Positions 46,324 through 56,482 of a stretch of 64,000 nt of DNA are shown here, in pieces. The DNA is taken from positions 124,001 to 188,000 of the forward strand of contig CAVPVQ010000028.1 of the NCBI GenBank assembly GCA_963709185.1, given 5' to 3'. The first letter of the stretch is position 1. The number at the start of each line of letters is the position of its first letter. The notes beneath the pieces were generated by a model that did no database searches, had not been told where the DNA came from, and was given only the letters and a program-made list of their open reading frames with translations. The stretch is from Roseiarcus sp963709185 (GTDB lineage Bacteria > Pseudomonadota > Alphaproteobacteria > Rhizobiales > Beijerinckiaceae). Both the position numbers and the translations under genes were made by a program.

Positions 46324-47967
46324 TCAGCCGCGAAGCTTGCGCAAATGCCCGATCAGGCCGCCGGTCGAGGCGTCGAGCTTGCTCACATCCGCGTCGGCTT
46401 GCGCGACGATCGGCGCGAGGCGCGAGGCGAGCTCCTTGCCGAGCTCGACGCCCCATTGGTCGAACGGATTGATGTTCCACACCGCCGCTTCGACGAACAC
46501 CTTGTGCTCGTAGAGCGCGATCAGCCGCCCCAAGGTGCGGGGGTCCAGCCTCGCATACAGCAGGGCGCTGGACGGCCGGCTTCCCGAGAAGGTCTTGTGC
46601 GGGGCGAGCCGCGCCGCCTCCTCCGCGCTCTGGCCATGGGCGCGCATGATCGACGCCGCCTCATCCGGCGTGCGCCCGCGCATCAGCGCCTCGCCTTGCG
46701 CGAAGCAATTGGCGACCAGCAGATCGTGATGATGCTGGTCGGCGTTGGTCGGATTGGCCGCCACGAGAAAATCGAGCGGCACGATCTCGGTGCCCTGATG
46801 CAGCAACTGGAAGAACGCGTGCTGGCCGTTGGTCCCCGGCTCGCCCCACACCACCGCGCCGGTCGCCGTCGCCGCGGGAGTCCCGTCCAGTTGGACGCTC
46901 TTGCCGTTGCTCTCCATCTGCAGTTGCTGGAGATAGGCGGGAAAGCGCGCCATGCGCTGGTCGTAGGGGATGACCGCCTGGCTGGCGTGACCGAGAATGT
47001 CGCGGTTCCAGACGCTCAGCAGCCCCATCAGCATCGGAATGTTGCGCAGGATCGGCGCCTCGCGGAAATGGCGGTCGACCTCATAGCCGCCGTGCAGGAA
47101 GTCCTCGAACCGCTCCGGCCCGATCGCAATGGCGAGCGGCAGGCCGATGCTCGACCATATCGAATAGCGACCGCCGACCCAGTCCCAGAAGCCGAAAACC
47201 CGGTCCGCCGCGATGCCGAACGCGGCGACCTTGTCGAGCTGGGTCGACACCGCGGCGAAATGATCGCCGACCGCCGCCTCGCCAAGCGCCCCGCCGACCC
47301 ATGCGCGGGCGCTCGCCGCGTTGGTCATCGTCTCCTGGGTGGTGAAGGTTTTCGACGAGATGATGAACAGCGTGCGCGCGGGATCGAGCCCGCGCAGCGT
47401 GTCGGCGATGTCGGCCCCGTCGACATTCGAGACGAAATGGCTGTGCAGGTTGGCGGGCGCGTACGGGGACAGCGCCCGCGTCGCCATCGCCGGCCCGAGG
47501 TCCGAGCCGCCGATGCCGATATTCACGACATCGGTCATCGGTTGCCCCAGCGCACCGCGCAGGCGCCCCTCGCGCACGTCGTTGGCGAAAGCGGCGACCC
47601 TGGCGCGCTCGGCGAAAATCTCGGGCATCACGTCCTGGCCCTCGACCAGCACCGGCGCGCCGGAGAAATTGCGCAGCGCGGTGTGCAGCGCGGCGCGGCG
47701 CTCGGTCGAATTGATCAGATCGCCGCGAAACATCGCCTCGCGCCGACCCTCGATGTCGGCCGCCTTTGCGAGCGCCTCCAGGCGGGCGAGCGTCGCGCCG
47801 GTGACGCGCTGCTTGGAATAGTCGAACAACAGGTCGTCCAGCACGACATGCATCGTCGCAAAACGCGCGGGGTCGGCGGCGAAGGCGTCGGCGACCTTAT
47901 GCGGCAACACTTCGCTGCGATGGGCGGTGAGCGCGTCGAGGGCCGTTGTAACCGCTGCTTCAACCAT
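46324..47967 (-). CDS. pgi: Glucose-6-phosphate isomerase
   Basis: Interconverts glucose 6-phosphate and fructose 6-phosphate. 547 residues. VVNIGIGGSDLGPAMATRAL, SKTFTTQETMTNAASARAWV, the signature FWDWVGGRYSIWSSIGLPLA and the C-terminal NINPFDQWGVELGKELAS are intact, with catalytic Glu in VVWGEPGTNGQHAFFQLLHQ. It converges on pepP with 32 bases between and is divergent from the ABC-F gene. Confidence 0.97.
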   Translation of the reverse strand: MVEAAVTTALDALTAHRSEVLPHKVADAFAADPARFATMHVVLDDLLFDYSKQRVTGATLARLEALAKAADIEGRREAMFRGDLINSTERRAALHTALRNFSGAPVLVEGQDVMPEIFAERARVAAFANDVREGRLRGALGQPMTDVVNIGIGGSDLGPAMATRALSPYAPANLHSHFVSNVDGADIADTLRGLDPARTLFIISSKTFTTQETMTNAASARAWVGGALGEAAVGDHFAAVSTQLDKVAAFGIAADRVFGFWDWVGGRYSIWSSIGLPLAIAIGPERFEDFLHGGYEVDRHFREAPILRNIPMLMGLLSVWNRDILGHASQAVIPYDQRMARFPAYLQQLQMESNGKSVQLDGTPAATATGAVVWGEPGTNGQHAFFQLLHQGTEIVPLDFLVAANPTNADQHHHDLLVANCFAQGEALMRGRTPDEAASIMRAHGQSAEEAARLAPHKTFSGSRPSSALLYARLDPRTLGRLIALYEHKVFVEAAVWNINPFDQWGVELGKELASRLAPIVAQADADVSKLDASTGGLIGHLRKLRG

Positions 47968-48119
47968 CTCGGGCTTCCTTTTGCGGCGTTTGCCTATGCT
48001 GCGGCGGTCGGCGCGCCACGGAAATTTCCGTCGAGGCGGCGCGGGCGGAATTCAAGCTTTCGCTTTCTCGCGCTTGCCTCTAATCGTGTCGACCCCGGTC
48101 GCTGTGCGAGCCCTTTCAT

Positions 48120-49929
48120 ATGCCGCCTGTTCTGCAATTGCGAGACGTTCGGCTGACCCTCGGCGGCCACCCGCTGCTGGAGGGCGCGGAACTGTCGGTC
48201 GCGCCGCGGGAACGCATCGCGCTGGTCGGGCGCAACGGATCGGGCAAATCGACGCTGCTGAGGATCGCCGCCGGCGAGATCGAGCCGGACGCCGGAACGC
48301 GCTTTGCGCAGCCGGGCGCGCGCCTGCGTTACCTCCAGCAGGAGCCCGATCTTGCGGCGTTCGAGACGGCGCTGGATTTTGTCCTTGACGGGCTCGGCGA
48401 AGACGACGACCCGCACCGGGCGCGGACGCTGATGGAGGAGCTCGGCGTTGACCCCGCCGCCCGGACGGCGTCGCTGTCGGGCGGCGAGGCGCGCCGCGCC
48501 GCGCTGGTCAGGGCGCTGGCGCCGGCGCCGGAAGTCCTGCTGCTCGACGAGCCGACCAACCATCTCGATCTCCTGGCCATCGAATGGCTGGAGAAGGAGC
48601 TGGCCCAAACGCGCTCGGCGTTCGTGCTGATCAGCCACGACAAGCGCCTTTTATCGAATTTGACCAATGCGACGGTCTGGCTCGATCGCGGCGCGACGCG
48701 CCGGCTCGATCAGGGTTTCGCGGCGTTCGAGGCCTGGCGCGACCAGATTCTCGAGGAGGAGGAAGCCGAGCGTCACAAGCTCGACCGGCGCATCGTGATG
48801 GAGGAGCACTGGCTTCGCTACGGCGTGACCGCGCGGCGCAAGCGCAACATGCGGCGGGTCGGCGAACTCGGCCAGATGCGCAAGGAGCGGCGCGAGGCGC
48901 GGCGCGTCCTGGGCGAGGTCAAGATGACGCGCCTCGGAGGCGGGCGCCTCCGGCAAGCTGGTGATCGAGGCGGACCGGCTGAGCAAATCCTTCGGCGCGC
49001 GCCCGATCGTCAAGGATTTTTCGATCCGCGTCGCGCGCGGCGACCGGCTCGGCGTGATCGGCGCGAACGGCGCGGGCAAGACGACGCTCGTCAATCTCCT
49101 GACCGGCGTCCTCGCGCCGGACTCCGGGACGGTGCGCCTCGGCGCCGAGCCTCGAAATGGCGACGCTGGATCAACGTCGCGCCAGCCTGGAGCCCGACGA
49201 CCCCGCTGGTCGACGCGCTGACCGGCGGGGGCAGCGACTGTCGTCGAGGTCAACGGCCAGCGCAAGCATGTCGTCGGCTACATGAAGGATTTCCTGTTCG
49301 GACCCGAACAGGCGCGCACGCCGATCGGCAAATTGTCGGGCGGCGAGCGCGGGCCGCCTGATGCTGGCCCGCGCGCTCGCGCCGGCCCTCGAACCTGCTG
49401 GTGCTCGACGAGCCGACCAACGATCTCGACATCGAGACGCTCGACCTGTTGCAGGAATTGCTCGCCGACTATGCCGGCACGATCGTGCTGGTCAGCCATG
49501 ATCGCGATTTCCTCGATCGCGTCGCGACGTCGGTGGTGGTCAGCGAGGGGGCCGGGCGCTGGACGGAATATGCAGGCGGCTATTCCGACATGGTCGCCCA
49601 GCGCGGCTTCGGCCTTGTCGCGCCCGGCGCGCCCGCCGCGGCCAAGGCGCCGAAGGAGCAGCGCGAGGCGCCGTCGCCCGCGCCGGCCAAGCGCCGATTG
49701 TCGTTCAAGGACAAGCACGCGCTCGAGCGGCTGCCGGCGCGCATCGCCGAATTGCGCGGAAGACCTGGCTCGGCTTGATGCGCTGCTCGCCGATCCGCAG
49801 CTCCACGCGCGCGATCCGAAAGCTTTCCAGCGCGCATCGAATGACTATGGCGTGAGACACACCGAACTCGAACGCGCGGAGGAGGAATGGCTGACCCTCG
49901 AAATGCTGCGCGAGGAGATCGAAGGGTGA
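48120..49929 (+). CDS. ABC-F family ATPase, Uup type (seven frame breaks)
   Basis: A soluble protein with two ABC domains, acting on ribosomes or DNA structures; the C-terminal coiled coil suggests the Uup branch. Reading across breaks: first Walker A IALVGRNGSGKSTLLRIAAG, signature ASLSGGEARRAALVRALAPA, Walker B VLLLDEPTNHLDLLAIEWLE; second Walker A LGVIGANGAGKTTLVNLL, Walker B LLVLDEPTNDLDIETLDLL; coiled coil FKDKHALERLPARIAELR and LDALLADPQLHARDPKAFQR. Frame is lost near 48936, 49150, 49198, 49240, 49354, 49385 and 49756, each time by net -2/+1. That density in one gene is far above any other gene here. Expected intact length is about 607 residues. Confidence 0.88.
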
Positions 49930-49956
49930 GACGGGGCGGGCGCTCGCGGGGGCAGC

Positions 49957-49986
49957 GTTATACTCATTTTGCGGGGTGAGTATAAC
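49957..49986. promoter_or_regulatory. 10-bp perfect inverted repeat upstream of uxuA
   Basis: GTTATACTCA at 49957-49966 and TGAGTATAAC at 49977-49986, with ten spacer bases. The arms are AT-rich in a GC-rich setting and end 48 bases before the uxuA ATG. The layout fits an operator for a dimeric regulator or, less likely, a weak terminator for the ABC-F gene. No regulator gene adjoins it. Confidence 0.65.
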
Positions 49987-50034
49987 ATCGGGAAGGACCG
50001 CGGCGTTGGTCAGGGCGCGGGAGGGGAGCGTGGA

Positions 50035-51214
50035 ATGCGGCAGGCGTGGCGTTGGTATGGGCCGGGCGATCCGGTCAGCCTCGATGACGTGCGCCAGGCG
50101 GGCGCGACCGACATCGTCACCGCGCTGCACGACTTGCCGCCCGGCGTCGAATGGACGCGAGGCCGCAGTCGCCGCGCGCAAGCGGCTGATCGAGGACGCG
50201 CCGGACGCCAGCCCGTTGCGCTGGAGCGTCGTCGAGAGCATTCCGGTGCCCGATGACGTCAAGCGTCTTGGCGCCGCGGCGCGGGCGTCGATCGACCTGT
50301 GGATCGCCAGCATGGAGGCGGTCGCCGCCAGCGACGTCAGGACGATCTGCTACAATTTCATGCCGGTGCTCGACTGGACCCGCACCGATCTTGCCTGGCC
50401 GCTGCCGAACGGCGCGCGGGCGTTGCGGTTCGATCAGGCGCGCATGGCGGCGTTCGACGTCCATATCCTGCGCCGCGCCGGCGCCGGGGCGGACTATTCT
50501 CCGGATACTCTCGAGCGCGCCCGCCAAATGTTCGAAGCGATGACCCAGGCCGACGCCGACGAACTCACCCGCAACATCATCGCGGGCCTGCCCGGCGCGA
50601 CCTCGGATTCGCTCGATCTGCAGGGGATGCGCGCCAGGCTCGCGACCTATGACGGGATTGGCGCCGAACGGCTGCGCGGCAACCTGATCGCGTTTCTCGA
50701 ACGCGTCGCGCCGGTCGCCGTGGCGCTCGGCGTCAAGCTGACGCTGCATCCCGATGACCCGCCGCGGCCGCTGTTCGGGCTTCCGCGCGTCGCTTCGACG
50801 ATGGAGGACTATCAAATCCTGTTCGACGCTGCGCCTTCGCCCGCCAACGGCATCTGCTTTTGCACCGGGTCGCTCGGCGTTTCCCCGTCGAACGATCTGG
50901 CGGCGATCGCGCGGCGTTTAGCGCCGCGGATTCATTTCGCCCACCTGCGCTCGACGAGGCGTGAGGCCGATGGCTCATTCACCGAGAGCGACCATCTCGA
51001 TGGCGATTTCGACATGATCGCGGTGCTGCGCGAACTGCTCGTCGAGGATCGGCGCCGGCCGGCCGGTGAAAAAATTCCATTCCGGCCGGACCACGGCCAC
51101 CAGATGCTCGACGACCTCAAGAAGAAGACCAATCCCGGCTATTCCGCGATCGGGCGGCTCAAGGGGCTCGCCGAACTGCGCGGCGCCATCAGGGCGCTGG
51201 ACGCCTCGGCGTGA
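50035..51214 (+). CDS. uxuA: Mannonate dehydratase (one frame break)
   Basis: Dehydrates D-mannonate to 2-keto-3-deoxygluconate in glucuronate catabolism. Start MRQAWRWYGPGDPVSLDDVR; near 50158 the frame changes, and EAAVAARKRLIEDAPDASP continues. Family segments: ICYNFMPVLDWTRTDL, LTLHPDDPPRPLFGLPRVAS, GICFCTGSLGVSPSNDL, RIHFAHLRSTRREADGSF, FRPDHGHQMLDDL with metal-binding Cys/His residues. Repair by one CG in ACGCGCGAG joins both parts (about 393 residues). It is solitary, without uxuB, uxaC or transport genes; an inverted repeat lies upstream. Confidence 0.92.
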
Positions 51215-51225
51215 CCGGCGCCGGC

Positions 51226-52392
51226 TTACGCCGGCAGCGCGCTTTCGACCAGTTCCGCCCAATAGCTCATGCCGTAGGGCAGCGCCGCGTCGTTGAAGTC
51301 ATAGCCGGGGTGATGCAGGCCGGCGGTGTCGCCATTGCCGACGAAAATGAATGCGCCAGGCCGCGCCTCCAGCATGAACGAAAAATCCTCGGCGCCCATC
51401 ACCGGCGGCGCATCCGCGGCCACCTTGTCGTGGCCGGCGACGGCGCGCGCGGTGGCGACCGCGAAATCCGTTTCGTCGTCATGATTGCGGGTCGGCGGAT
51501 AGCCGCGGACATACTCGACGTCGACCTGCACGCCCAATGCGGCGCCGACCCCTTTGGCGATCGCGATGACCCGGCGCTCGATCAGATCGCGCGTGTTGCC
51601 GAGCAACGCGCGCGTGGTGCCGAGAAGCTGCGCGGTCTGTGGAATCACGTTGAACGTCGTGCCGGCCTCGAACCGGGTGACCGAGACGACGCAGGAATCG
51701 AGCGGATCGACGTTGCGCGCGGCGATGCTTTGCAGCGCGGTGACGATCTGCGCGCCCGCGACGATCGGATCGAGGCCGGCATGGGGCTGGGCGGCGTGGC
51801 CGCCGCGCCCTTCGATATTGATGGTGAAGCGATCGGCCGAGGCGAGCAGCGTGCCCTTGCGGATCGCAAACGCGCCGACCGGCAGATGCGGCATGTTGTG
51901 CATGCCGAACACCTGCTGGATGCCGAAGCGCTCCATCAGGCCGTCGTCGAGCATCGCCTTGCCGCCGCCGCCGCCTTCTTCGGCGGGCTGGAAGATCACT
52001 ACGGCGGTCCCGGAAAAGTTGCGGCTCTCCGCGAGATAGCGCGCGGCGCCGAGCAGCATCGCGGTATGGCCGTCGTGCCCGCAGGCGTGCATCTTGCCGG
52101 GATTGGTCGACTGATACGGCAGATTGGTGGTCTCGTGAATCGGCAACGCGTCCATGTCGGCGCGCAGGCCGATGGTTCGCTGGCTCGCCGCGCCGCGGCC
52201 GCGGATGACCCCGACCACGCCGGTCTGGCCGATGCCGGTCGCCACTTCATCGCAGCCGAACGCCCTCAGCCGGTCGGCGACGAAGGAGGCGGTGCGCGGC
52301 ACGTCATACAGAAGTTCGGGATGCTGATGAATGTCGCGGCGCCAGTCGCGCGCATCGGCGACAAAACGCTGGACGGCGGGGTTGATCGGCAT
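51226..52392 (-). CDS. M20 family amidohydrolase (hippurate hydrolase-like)
   Basis: Zinc or manganese carboxypeptidase-like amidohydrolase acting on N-acyl amino acids. 388 residues from ATG 52392 (the upstream TTG is discounted). Metal motifs LRADMDALPIHETTNLPYQS, MHACGHDGHTAMLLGAARY, FQPAEEGGGGGKAMLDDGLM, and the terminal metal histidine in FVGNGDTAGLHHPGYDFND are all present; the dimerisation lid begins near RFTINIEGRGGHAAQPHAGL. Substrate is unknown. It converges on uxuA with 11 bases between. Confidence 0.92.
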   Translation of the reverse strand: MPINPAVQRFVADARDWRRDIHQHPELLYDVPRTASFVADRLRAFGCDEVATGIGQTGVVGVIRGRGAASQRTIGLRADMDALPIHETTNLPYQSTNPGKMHACGHDGHTAMLLGAARYLAESRNFSGTAVVIFQPAEEGGGGGKAMLDDGLMERFGIQQVFGMHNMPHLPVGAFAIRKGTLLASADRFTINIEGRGGHAAQPHAGLDPIVAGAQIVTALQSIAARNVDPLDSCVVSVTRFEAGTTFNVIPQTAQLLGTTRALLGNTRDLIERRVIAIAKGVGAALGVQVDVEYVRGYPPTRNHDDETDFAVATARAVAGHDKVAADAPPVMGAEDFSFMLEARPGAFIFVGNGDTAGLHHPGYDFNDAALPYGMSYWAELVESALPA

Positions 52393-52491
52393 GGGCGGAA
52401 GCTCCAAAGAGATTTGCCGGAGGGTGGGGGCGATCCGATCAAGGAGTCAATCGGTTTCAGCGCCTTCGAACGGTTCAACTTTGTCGTGGTT

Positions 52492-53116
52492 TCAGCGCCT
52501 TCGCCGCAACAGAAACACCGCCTGCTCTCCGAGCAGGTTCCACGCCCACCACGGCAGGCTCAATTGCAGCGGCTGGCCGAGGCTGTCGAGCGCGACGCTG
52601 GTTTCGATCCGCGCGTCGATCTCCCGTGTGAGGATGACAAAATCCCGGATAGTGCAGAAGTGGATATTCGGCGTGTCGTACCAGGCGTGGCTGAGGTTGG
52701 CGGTCACCGGCATGCGGCCGCTGGAACGCCAGTTGCGCTCGGATGCGCCAATGGCCGAAATTGGGAAACGAGACGATCGCCCGCCGCCCGATCCGCAGCA
52801 TGTGCTCCATCACGACGCGCGGCTGGCGGGTGGCCTGCAGCGTTTGCGACAGGATCACGAAGTCGAAGGCGTCGTCGGGATAATCGGCAAGGTCGGTGTC
52901 GGCGTCGCCCTGAATGACCGACAATCCCTTGGCGACGCAATCATTGACCCCGCGCTGCGACAGCTCCATGCCGCGCCCGTCGACCGCTCGCGTCTCCGCA
53001 AGCAGGCGCAGCAGGGTTCCATCGCCGCAGCCGACGTCGAGCACGCGGGCGCGCGGCTCGACCATTTCGGCGACCCGCACGAGATCGATGCGCGATTGCG
53101 GCGCGGCGACGGTCAA
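52492..53116 (-). CDS. metW: Methionine biosynthesis protein MetW (one frame break)
   Basis: Methyltransferase-fold partner of MetX needed for efficient homoserine acetylation in many bacteria. The first part reads RVLDVGCGDGTLLRLLAETR, LSVIQGDADTDLADYPDDAF, SQTLQATRQPRVVMEHMLR, FPNFGHWRIRAQLAFQ; near 52718 the frame changes and MPVTANLSHAWYDTPNIHFC continues. Restoring CG in AGCGCGGCC gives a continuous protein of about 209 residues. The TTG start at 53116 is provisional; a TTG at 53140 would overlap metX. Operon with metX. Confidence 0.9.
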
Positions 53117-53132
53117 CGCTGAGTTCCTGCGT

Positions 53133-54329
53133 TCATACAACCGACAACGCCGGCGCCGCCTCGATGCCGCGCGCCCGCGCCGCGGCGTCGATGAAACCTT
53201 TTGTCGTCGCAAACAGGTCCGGCACGTCGAGCAGGAACGCGTCGTGACCGCGGTCGGTGTCGATCTCGACAAACGATACCGAGGCGCCGCCCGCGTTGAG
53301 CGCATGGACCAGGGCTCGCGAATCGCTGGTCGGAAACAGCCAGTCGGAGGTGAAGGAGACGATGCAGAATCGTGTGCGGCAATTCTTGAACGCGCGGGCG
53401 AGCGAGCCGTCGTAGTCGGCGGCGAGGTCGAAATAGTCCATCGCCCGCGTCATGAACAGATAGGAGTTGGGATCGAACCTTTCGACGAAGATCGACCCCT
53501 GATGGCGCAGGTAGGACTCGATCTGGAAATCCGCGCCGAAGGAGAAAGTTCGCTCCGCGCGATCCTGCAGCTTGCGCCCGAAGCGCCGCTGCAAGGCGGA
53601 GTCCGAGAGGTAGGTGATATGCGCGGCCATCCGCGCCACTGCGAGGCCCTTGGCGGGGTTGACTCCTTCGGCGAGATAGCGGCCATCGCGCCAGTCGGGG
53701 TCGGCCATGATCGCCTGGCGGCCGACTTCGTGGAACGCGATGTTCTGCGAGGAATGTTTGGCGGAGGTGGCGATCGGCAGGGCGCAATAGACGCGCTCGG
53801 GATAGCTCGCCGCCCATTGCAGGACCTGCATTCCGCCCATCGAGCCGCCGGCGACGCAAAACAGCATGTCGATGCCGAGGTGGTCGACGAGCATCGCCTG
53901 GGCCCGAACCATGTCGGCGATGGTGACCAGCGGCAGGTCGAGTCCATAGGCGGCGCCGGTCGCCGGATTGGTCGAGGCCGGCCCGGTGGTTCCCATGCAG
54001 CCGCCGACGACATTGGCGCAGATGACGAAGAAACGGAGCGTGTCGATCGGCTTGCCCGGACCGACCATCGTCTCCCACCAGCCGTCTTTGCCGGTCACCG
54101 GGTTTTGATTGGCGACGTGCTGGTCGCCGGTCAACGCGTGGCAGACGAGGATCGCATTGGATTTGGCGCGGTTGAGCACGCCGTAGGTTTGATAGGCGAT
54201 GCTCAGCGGAGCAAGCTTGACGCCGGCGTCCATTTGCAACGGGCGATCGGGTCCGAGACGAAGGACCAGGCTATGGGGAGCATCGGCTTCGCTCGCCCCA
54301 TTCGCCAGGTTGAGATTCTGCGCTCCCAA
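53133..54329 (-). CDS. metX: Homoserine O-acetyltransferase
   Basis: Acylates homoserine in methionine synthesis. 398-residue alpha/beta hydrolase. Nucleophile serine in FCVAGGSMGGMQVLQWAASY, oxyanion region ILVCHALTGDQHVANQNPVT, GGCMGTTGPASTNP substrate loop, aspartate in IVSFTSDWLFPTSDSRALV and histidine in DTDRGHDAFLLDVP. TTG 54329 is chosen: it follows GAGAGGAGC at good spacing and no ATG fits. A promoter of standard shape lies upstream; metW follows within 17 bases. Confidence 0.96.
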   Translation of the reverse strand: MGAQNLNLANGASEADAPHSLVLRLGPDRPLQMDAGVKLAPLSIAYQTYGVLNRAKSNAILVCHALTGDQHVANQNPVTGKDGWWETMVGPGKPIDTLRFFVICANVVGGCMGTTGPASTNPATGAAYGLDLPLVTIADMVRAQAMLVDHLGIDMLFCVAGGSMGGMQVLQWAASYPERVYCALPIATSAKHSSQNIAFHEVGRQAIMADPDWRDGRYLAEGVNPAKGLAVARMAAHITYLSDSALQRRFGRKLQDRAERTFSFGADFQIESYLRHQGSIFVERFDPNSYLFMTRAMDYFDLAADYDGSLARAFKNCRTRFCIVSFTSDWLFPTSDSRALVHALNAGGASVSFVEIDTDRGHDAFLLDVPDLFATTKGFIDAAARARGIEAAPALSVV

Positions 54330-54378
54330 GCTTCGGGCTCCTCTCGCAGTCGTTCTGTTTGTCGAACAAGTCGTTTGA

Positions 54379-54408
54379 TTTATAGAATTCCTGATGAACC
54401 AGAGTCAA
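54379..54408 (-). promoter_or_regulatory. Candidate sigma-70 promoter for metX
   Basis: On the minus strand TTGACT (54408-54403) and TATAAA (54384-54379) are separated by 18 bases (17 if CTATAA is used). The -10 box is about 50 bases before the metX start. Unusually strong for this GC-rich genome. I looked for a SAM-II riboswitch in this leader and did not find one. Confidence 0.6.
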
Positions 54409-54568
54409 TGGCCATCGGCGGCGAATATGAATTTTTGCGCGAACCGCGACGGGGTCACGCCAGTAACAGGCTGTTGACGATGTCGCGACGTTTGTCGATC
54501 GCACGGCCGGTCTTGGAAGAGCGATCTGGTAAAATTGCACCGAGCCAACGGAAAGGTCGGGGCGCGTC

Positions 54569-55353
54569 GTGAGCATGGAGCGGATGGCGATCGGCGGGAT
54601 GCTCGGCGGCGTCCCGGACGACCTTGTGCGACAAGGCTTCCAGGCGAAGCCGCAGCGCGCGCCAATCCCCCGGTGGTTGATCTGGAGCTCCCTTTCGCTG
54701 TCGGGCCTGACGCTGGGCGGCCTCGTGCTGCTGGTCCTCATTCAGGGCCAGCGACCAGACTCCGGGCGCCGCCACGGCCGCGTCCTCGCCTTCGGCCGTG
54801 GCCTTTGTCGAGGATCAACGGCTGGCGCCGATGCTGTCGTTCGATCCGCCCGCTGCGGGTCGTAGTGCCGCGCGCTACCAGGCCCGAATGCGCCAGGGCG
54901 GCGGCGAGCGAAGCGATACGCTGACCTACGGCGAGATCGGCGGCGGCGATCTGTTCTTTCGCGTCGCAGTTCATACCGGCATGTCCACGCCGTCGGCGCC
55001 CAGCCTGTTCGTTGAATTGGCGAAGCAATCCGCCGAACTCGACGCTGCGGTGATTCGCGCGACAAGTCCGGAATCCTACCCGACGCCGCGCGGACCCGTC
55101 GAATGGGCGGACGTCATCCTGGCGGCCCGGGATGGGCAGCGCTCCTGCATCGGCTTTCGCCTGGCGCGAACGCGCGCGGGCCGAACTTTCCGGCCTGGCC
55201 TGCGGCCCCCACGCCTCGCCGATTGAGCCGGCGACGCTCGATTGTCTGATCGACCGGCTCTCGACCACGCGCGCTGGAGCCGAGGCGGGTCTCGGCGAGG
55301 CGCTGAGGAGCGATCCGCCTGCCGCGATCGCGTGCCGAGGCTTCGCGGGATAG
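54569..55353 (+). CDS. Unknown single-pass membrane protein (two frame breaks)
   Basis: I do not recognise this protein. Starting at GTG 54569 it has a cytoplasmic head of about 35 residues (DDLVRQGFQAKPQRAPIPRW), one transmembrane helix (LIWSSLSLSGLTLGGLVLLV), a short Ala/Ser linker, then a soluble domain (DTLTYGEIGGGDLFFRVAVH, YPTPRGPVEWADVILAARDG) and a tail (LSGLACGPHASPIEPATLDC). Frame breaks near 54768 and 55175 are both removed by adding one CG to a CGCG run, giving about 262 residues. It is divergent from metX and converges on leuB. Envelope location is likely; function is unknown. Confidence 0.7.
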
Positions 55354-55369
55354 CGGACTTCGCCGGTGC

Positions 55370-56482
55370 TCAGCGCTCTGCGCCGGCCAGCGCCGCGACG
55401 ATCGCATCGCCCATCTCGGTCGTCGACGCTGGCGATCCGCCGCCGCTGTCGATGTCGGCCGTCCGCAATCCCTGGTCGAGGACGCTGGCGATCGCGGCGT
55501 CCAGGCGGTCGGCGGCCTCGTTCAGGCCGAACGAATAGCGCAACGCCATGCCGAACGAGCTGATCATCGCAATCGGGTTGGCGAGGCCCTTGCCGGCGAT
55601 GTCGGGCGCCGAACCATGGACGGGCTCATAGAGCGCCTTGCGCTGGCGGGTCTTCGGATCGACGTCGCCGAGCGAAGCCGAAGGCAGCATGCCGAGTGAG
55701 CCGGTGAGCATCGCGGCGACGTCGGAAAGCATGTCGCCGAACAGATTGTCGGTGACGATCACGTCGAACTGCTTGGGCCAGCGCACGAGCTGCATGCCGA
55801 GTGCGTCGGCGAGCTGGTGCTCCAGCGTCACGTCGGGGAATTCGCGCTTGTGCAGCGCTGTCATGACCTCGTTCCACAACACGCCCGACTTCATCACATT
55901 GCGCTTCTCGGACGAAGTGACCTTGTTGCGCCGCTTGCGCGCGAGGTCGAAGGCGACCCGGCCGATGCGCTCGATCTCGTAAGTGTCGTAGACTTGCGTG
56001 TCGATGCCGCGCTTCTGCCCATTGCCGAGATCGATGATCTGCTTGGGCTCGCCGAAATAGACCCCGCCAGTGAGTTCGCGGACGATCACGATGTCGAGTC
56101 CCTCGACCACTTCGCGCTTGAGCGACGAGGCGTCGGCGAGCGCCGGGTAGCAGATCGCCGGACGAAGATTCGCGAACAATTGCAAGTCTTTGCGCAGACG
56201 CAGCAACCCCGCCTCGGGGCGCACTTCGTAGGCCACGCCGTCCCATTTGGGGCCGCCGACCGCGCCGAACAGCACCGCGTCGGCGCCTTGCGCGCGCGCC
56301 ATGTCGGCCTCGCTGATCGCCTGGCCGTGGGCGTCATAGGCGCAGCCGCCGACCAGTCCCTTCTCGATTTCGAATCGCGCGCCGCCTTCGCGGTTGAAGA
56401 AGGCGATCACCTTTTCGACTTCCGCCATCACTTCGGGACCGATGCCATCGCCAGGCAGAAGAAGGAGCTTGAAGGAAGCCAT
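55370..56482 (-). CDS. leuB: 3-isopropylmalate dehydrogenase
   Basis: Third step of leucine synthesis. 370 residues from ATG 56482. LLLLPGDGIGPEVMAEVEKV, substrate arginines in LRLRKDLQLFANLRPAICYP, VRELTGGVYFGEPK, the Mg-binding FDVIVTDNLFGDMLSDVAAM and EPVHGSAPDIAGKGLANPIA NAD region are intact. No leuCD genes here. Divergent from holA with 174 bases between, converging on the unknown membrane protein. Confidence 0.97.
   Translation of the reverse strand: MASFKLLLLPGDGIGPEVMAEVEKVIAFFNREGGARFEIEKGLVGGCAYDAHGQAISEADMARAQGADAVLFGAVGGPKWDGVAYEVRPEAGLLRLRKDLQLFANLRPAICYPALADASSLKREVVEGLDIVIVRELTGGVYFGEPKQIIDLGNGQKRGIDTQVYDTYEIERIGRVAFDLARKRRNKVTSSEKRNVMKSGVLWNEVMTALHKREFPDVTLEHQLADALGMQLVRWPKQFDVIVTDNLFGDMLSDVAAMLTGSLGMLPSASLGDVDPKTRQRKALYEPVHGSAPDIAGKGLANPIAMISSFGMALRYSFGLNEAADRLDAAIASVLDQGLRTADIDSGGGSPASTTEMGDAIVAALAGAER

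Noticed and set aside
48120..49929. Programmed frameshifting in the ABC-F gene
   Set aside because: Seven breaks without slippery heptamers, most removed by adding one CG or GC, fit sequence error better than recoding.
54330..54568. SAM-II or other methionine riboswitch in the metX leader
   Set aside because: Alphaproteobacterial metX leaders often carry SAM-II, but the conserved pseudoknot sequence elements are not present; only a promoter-like pair is visible.
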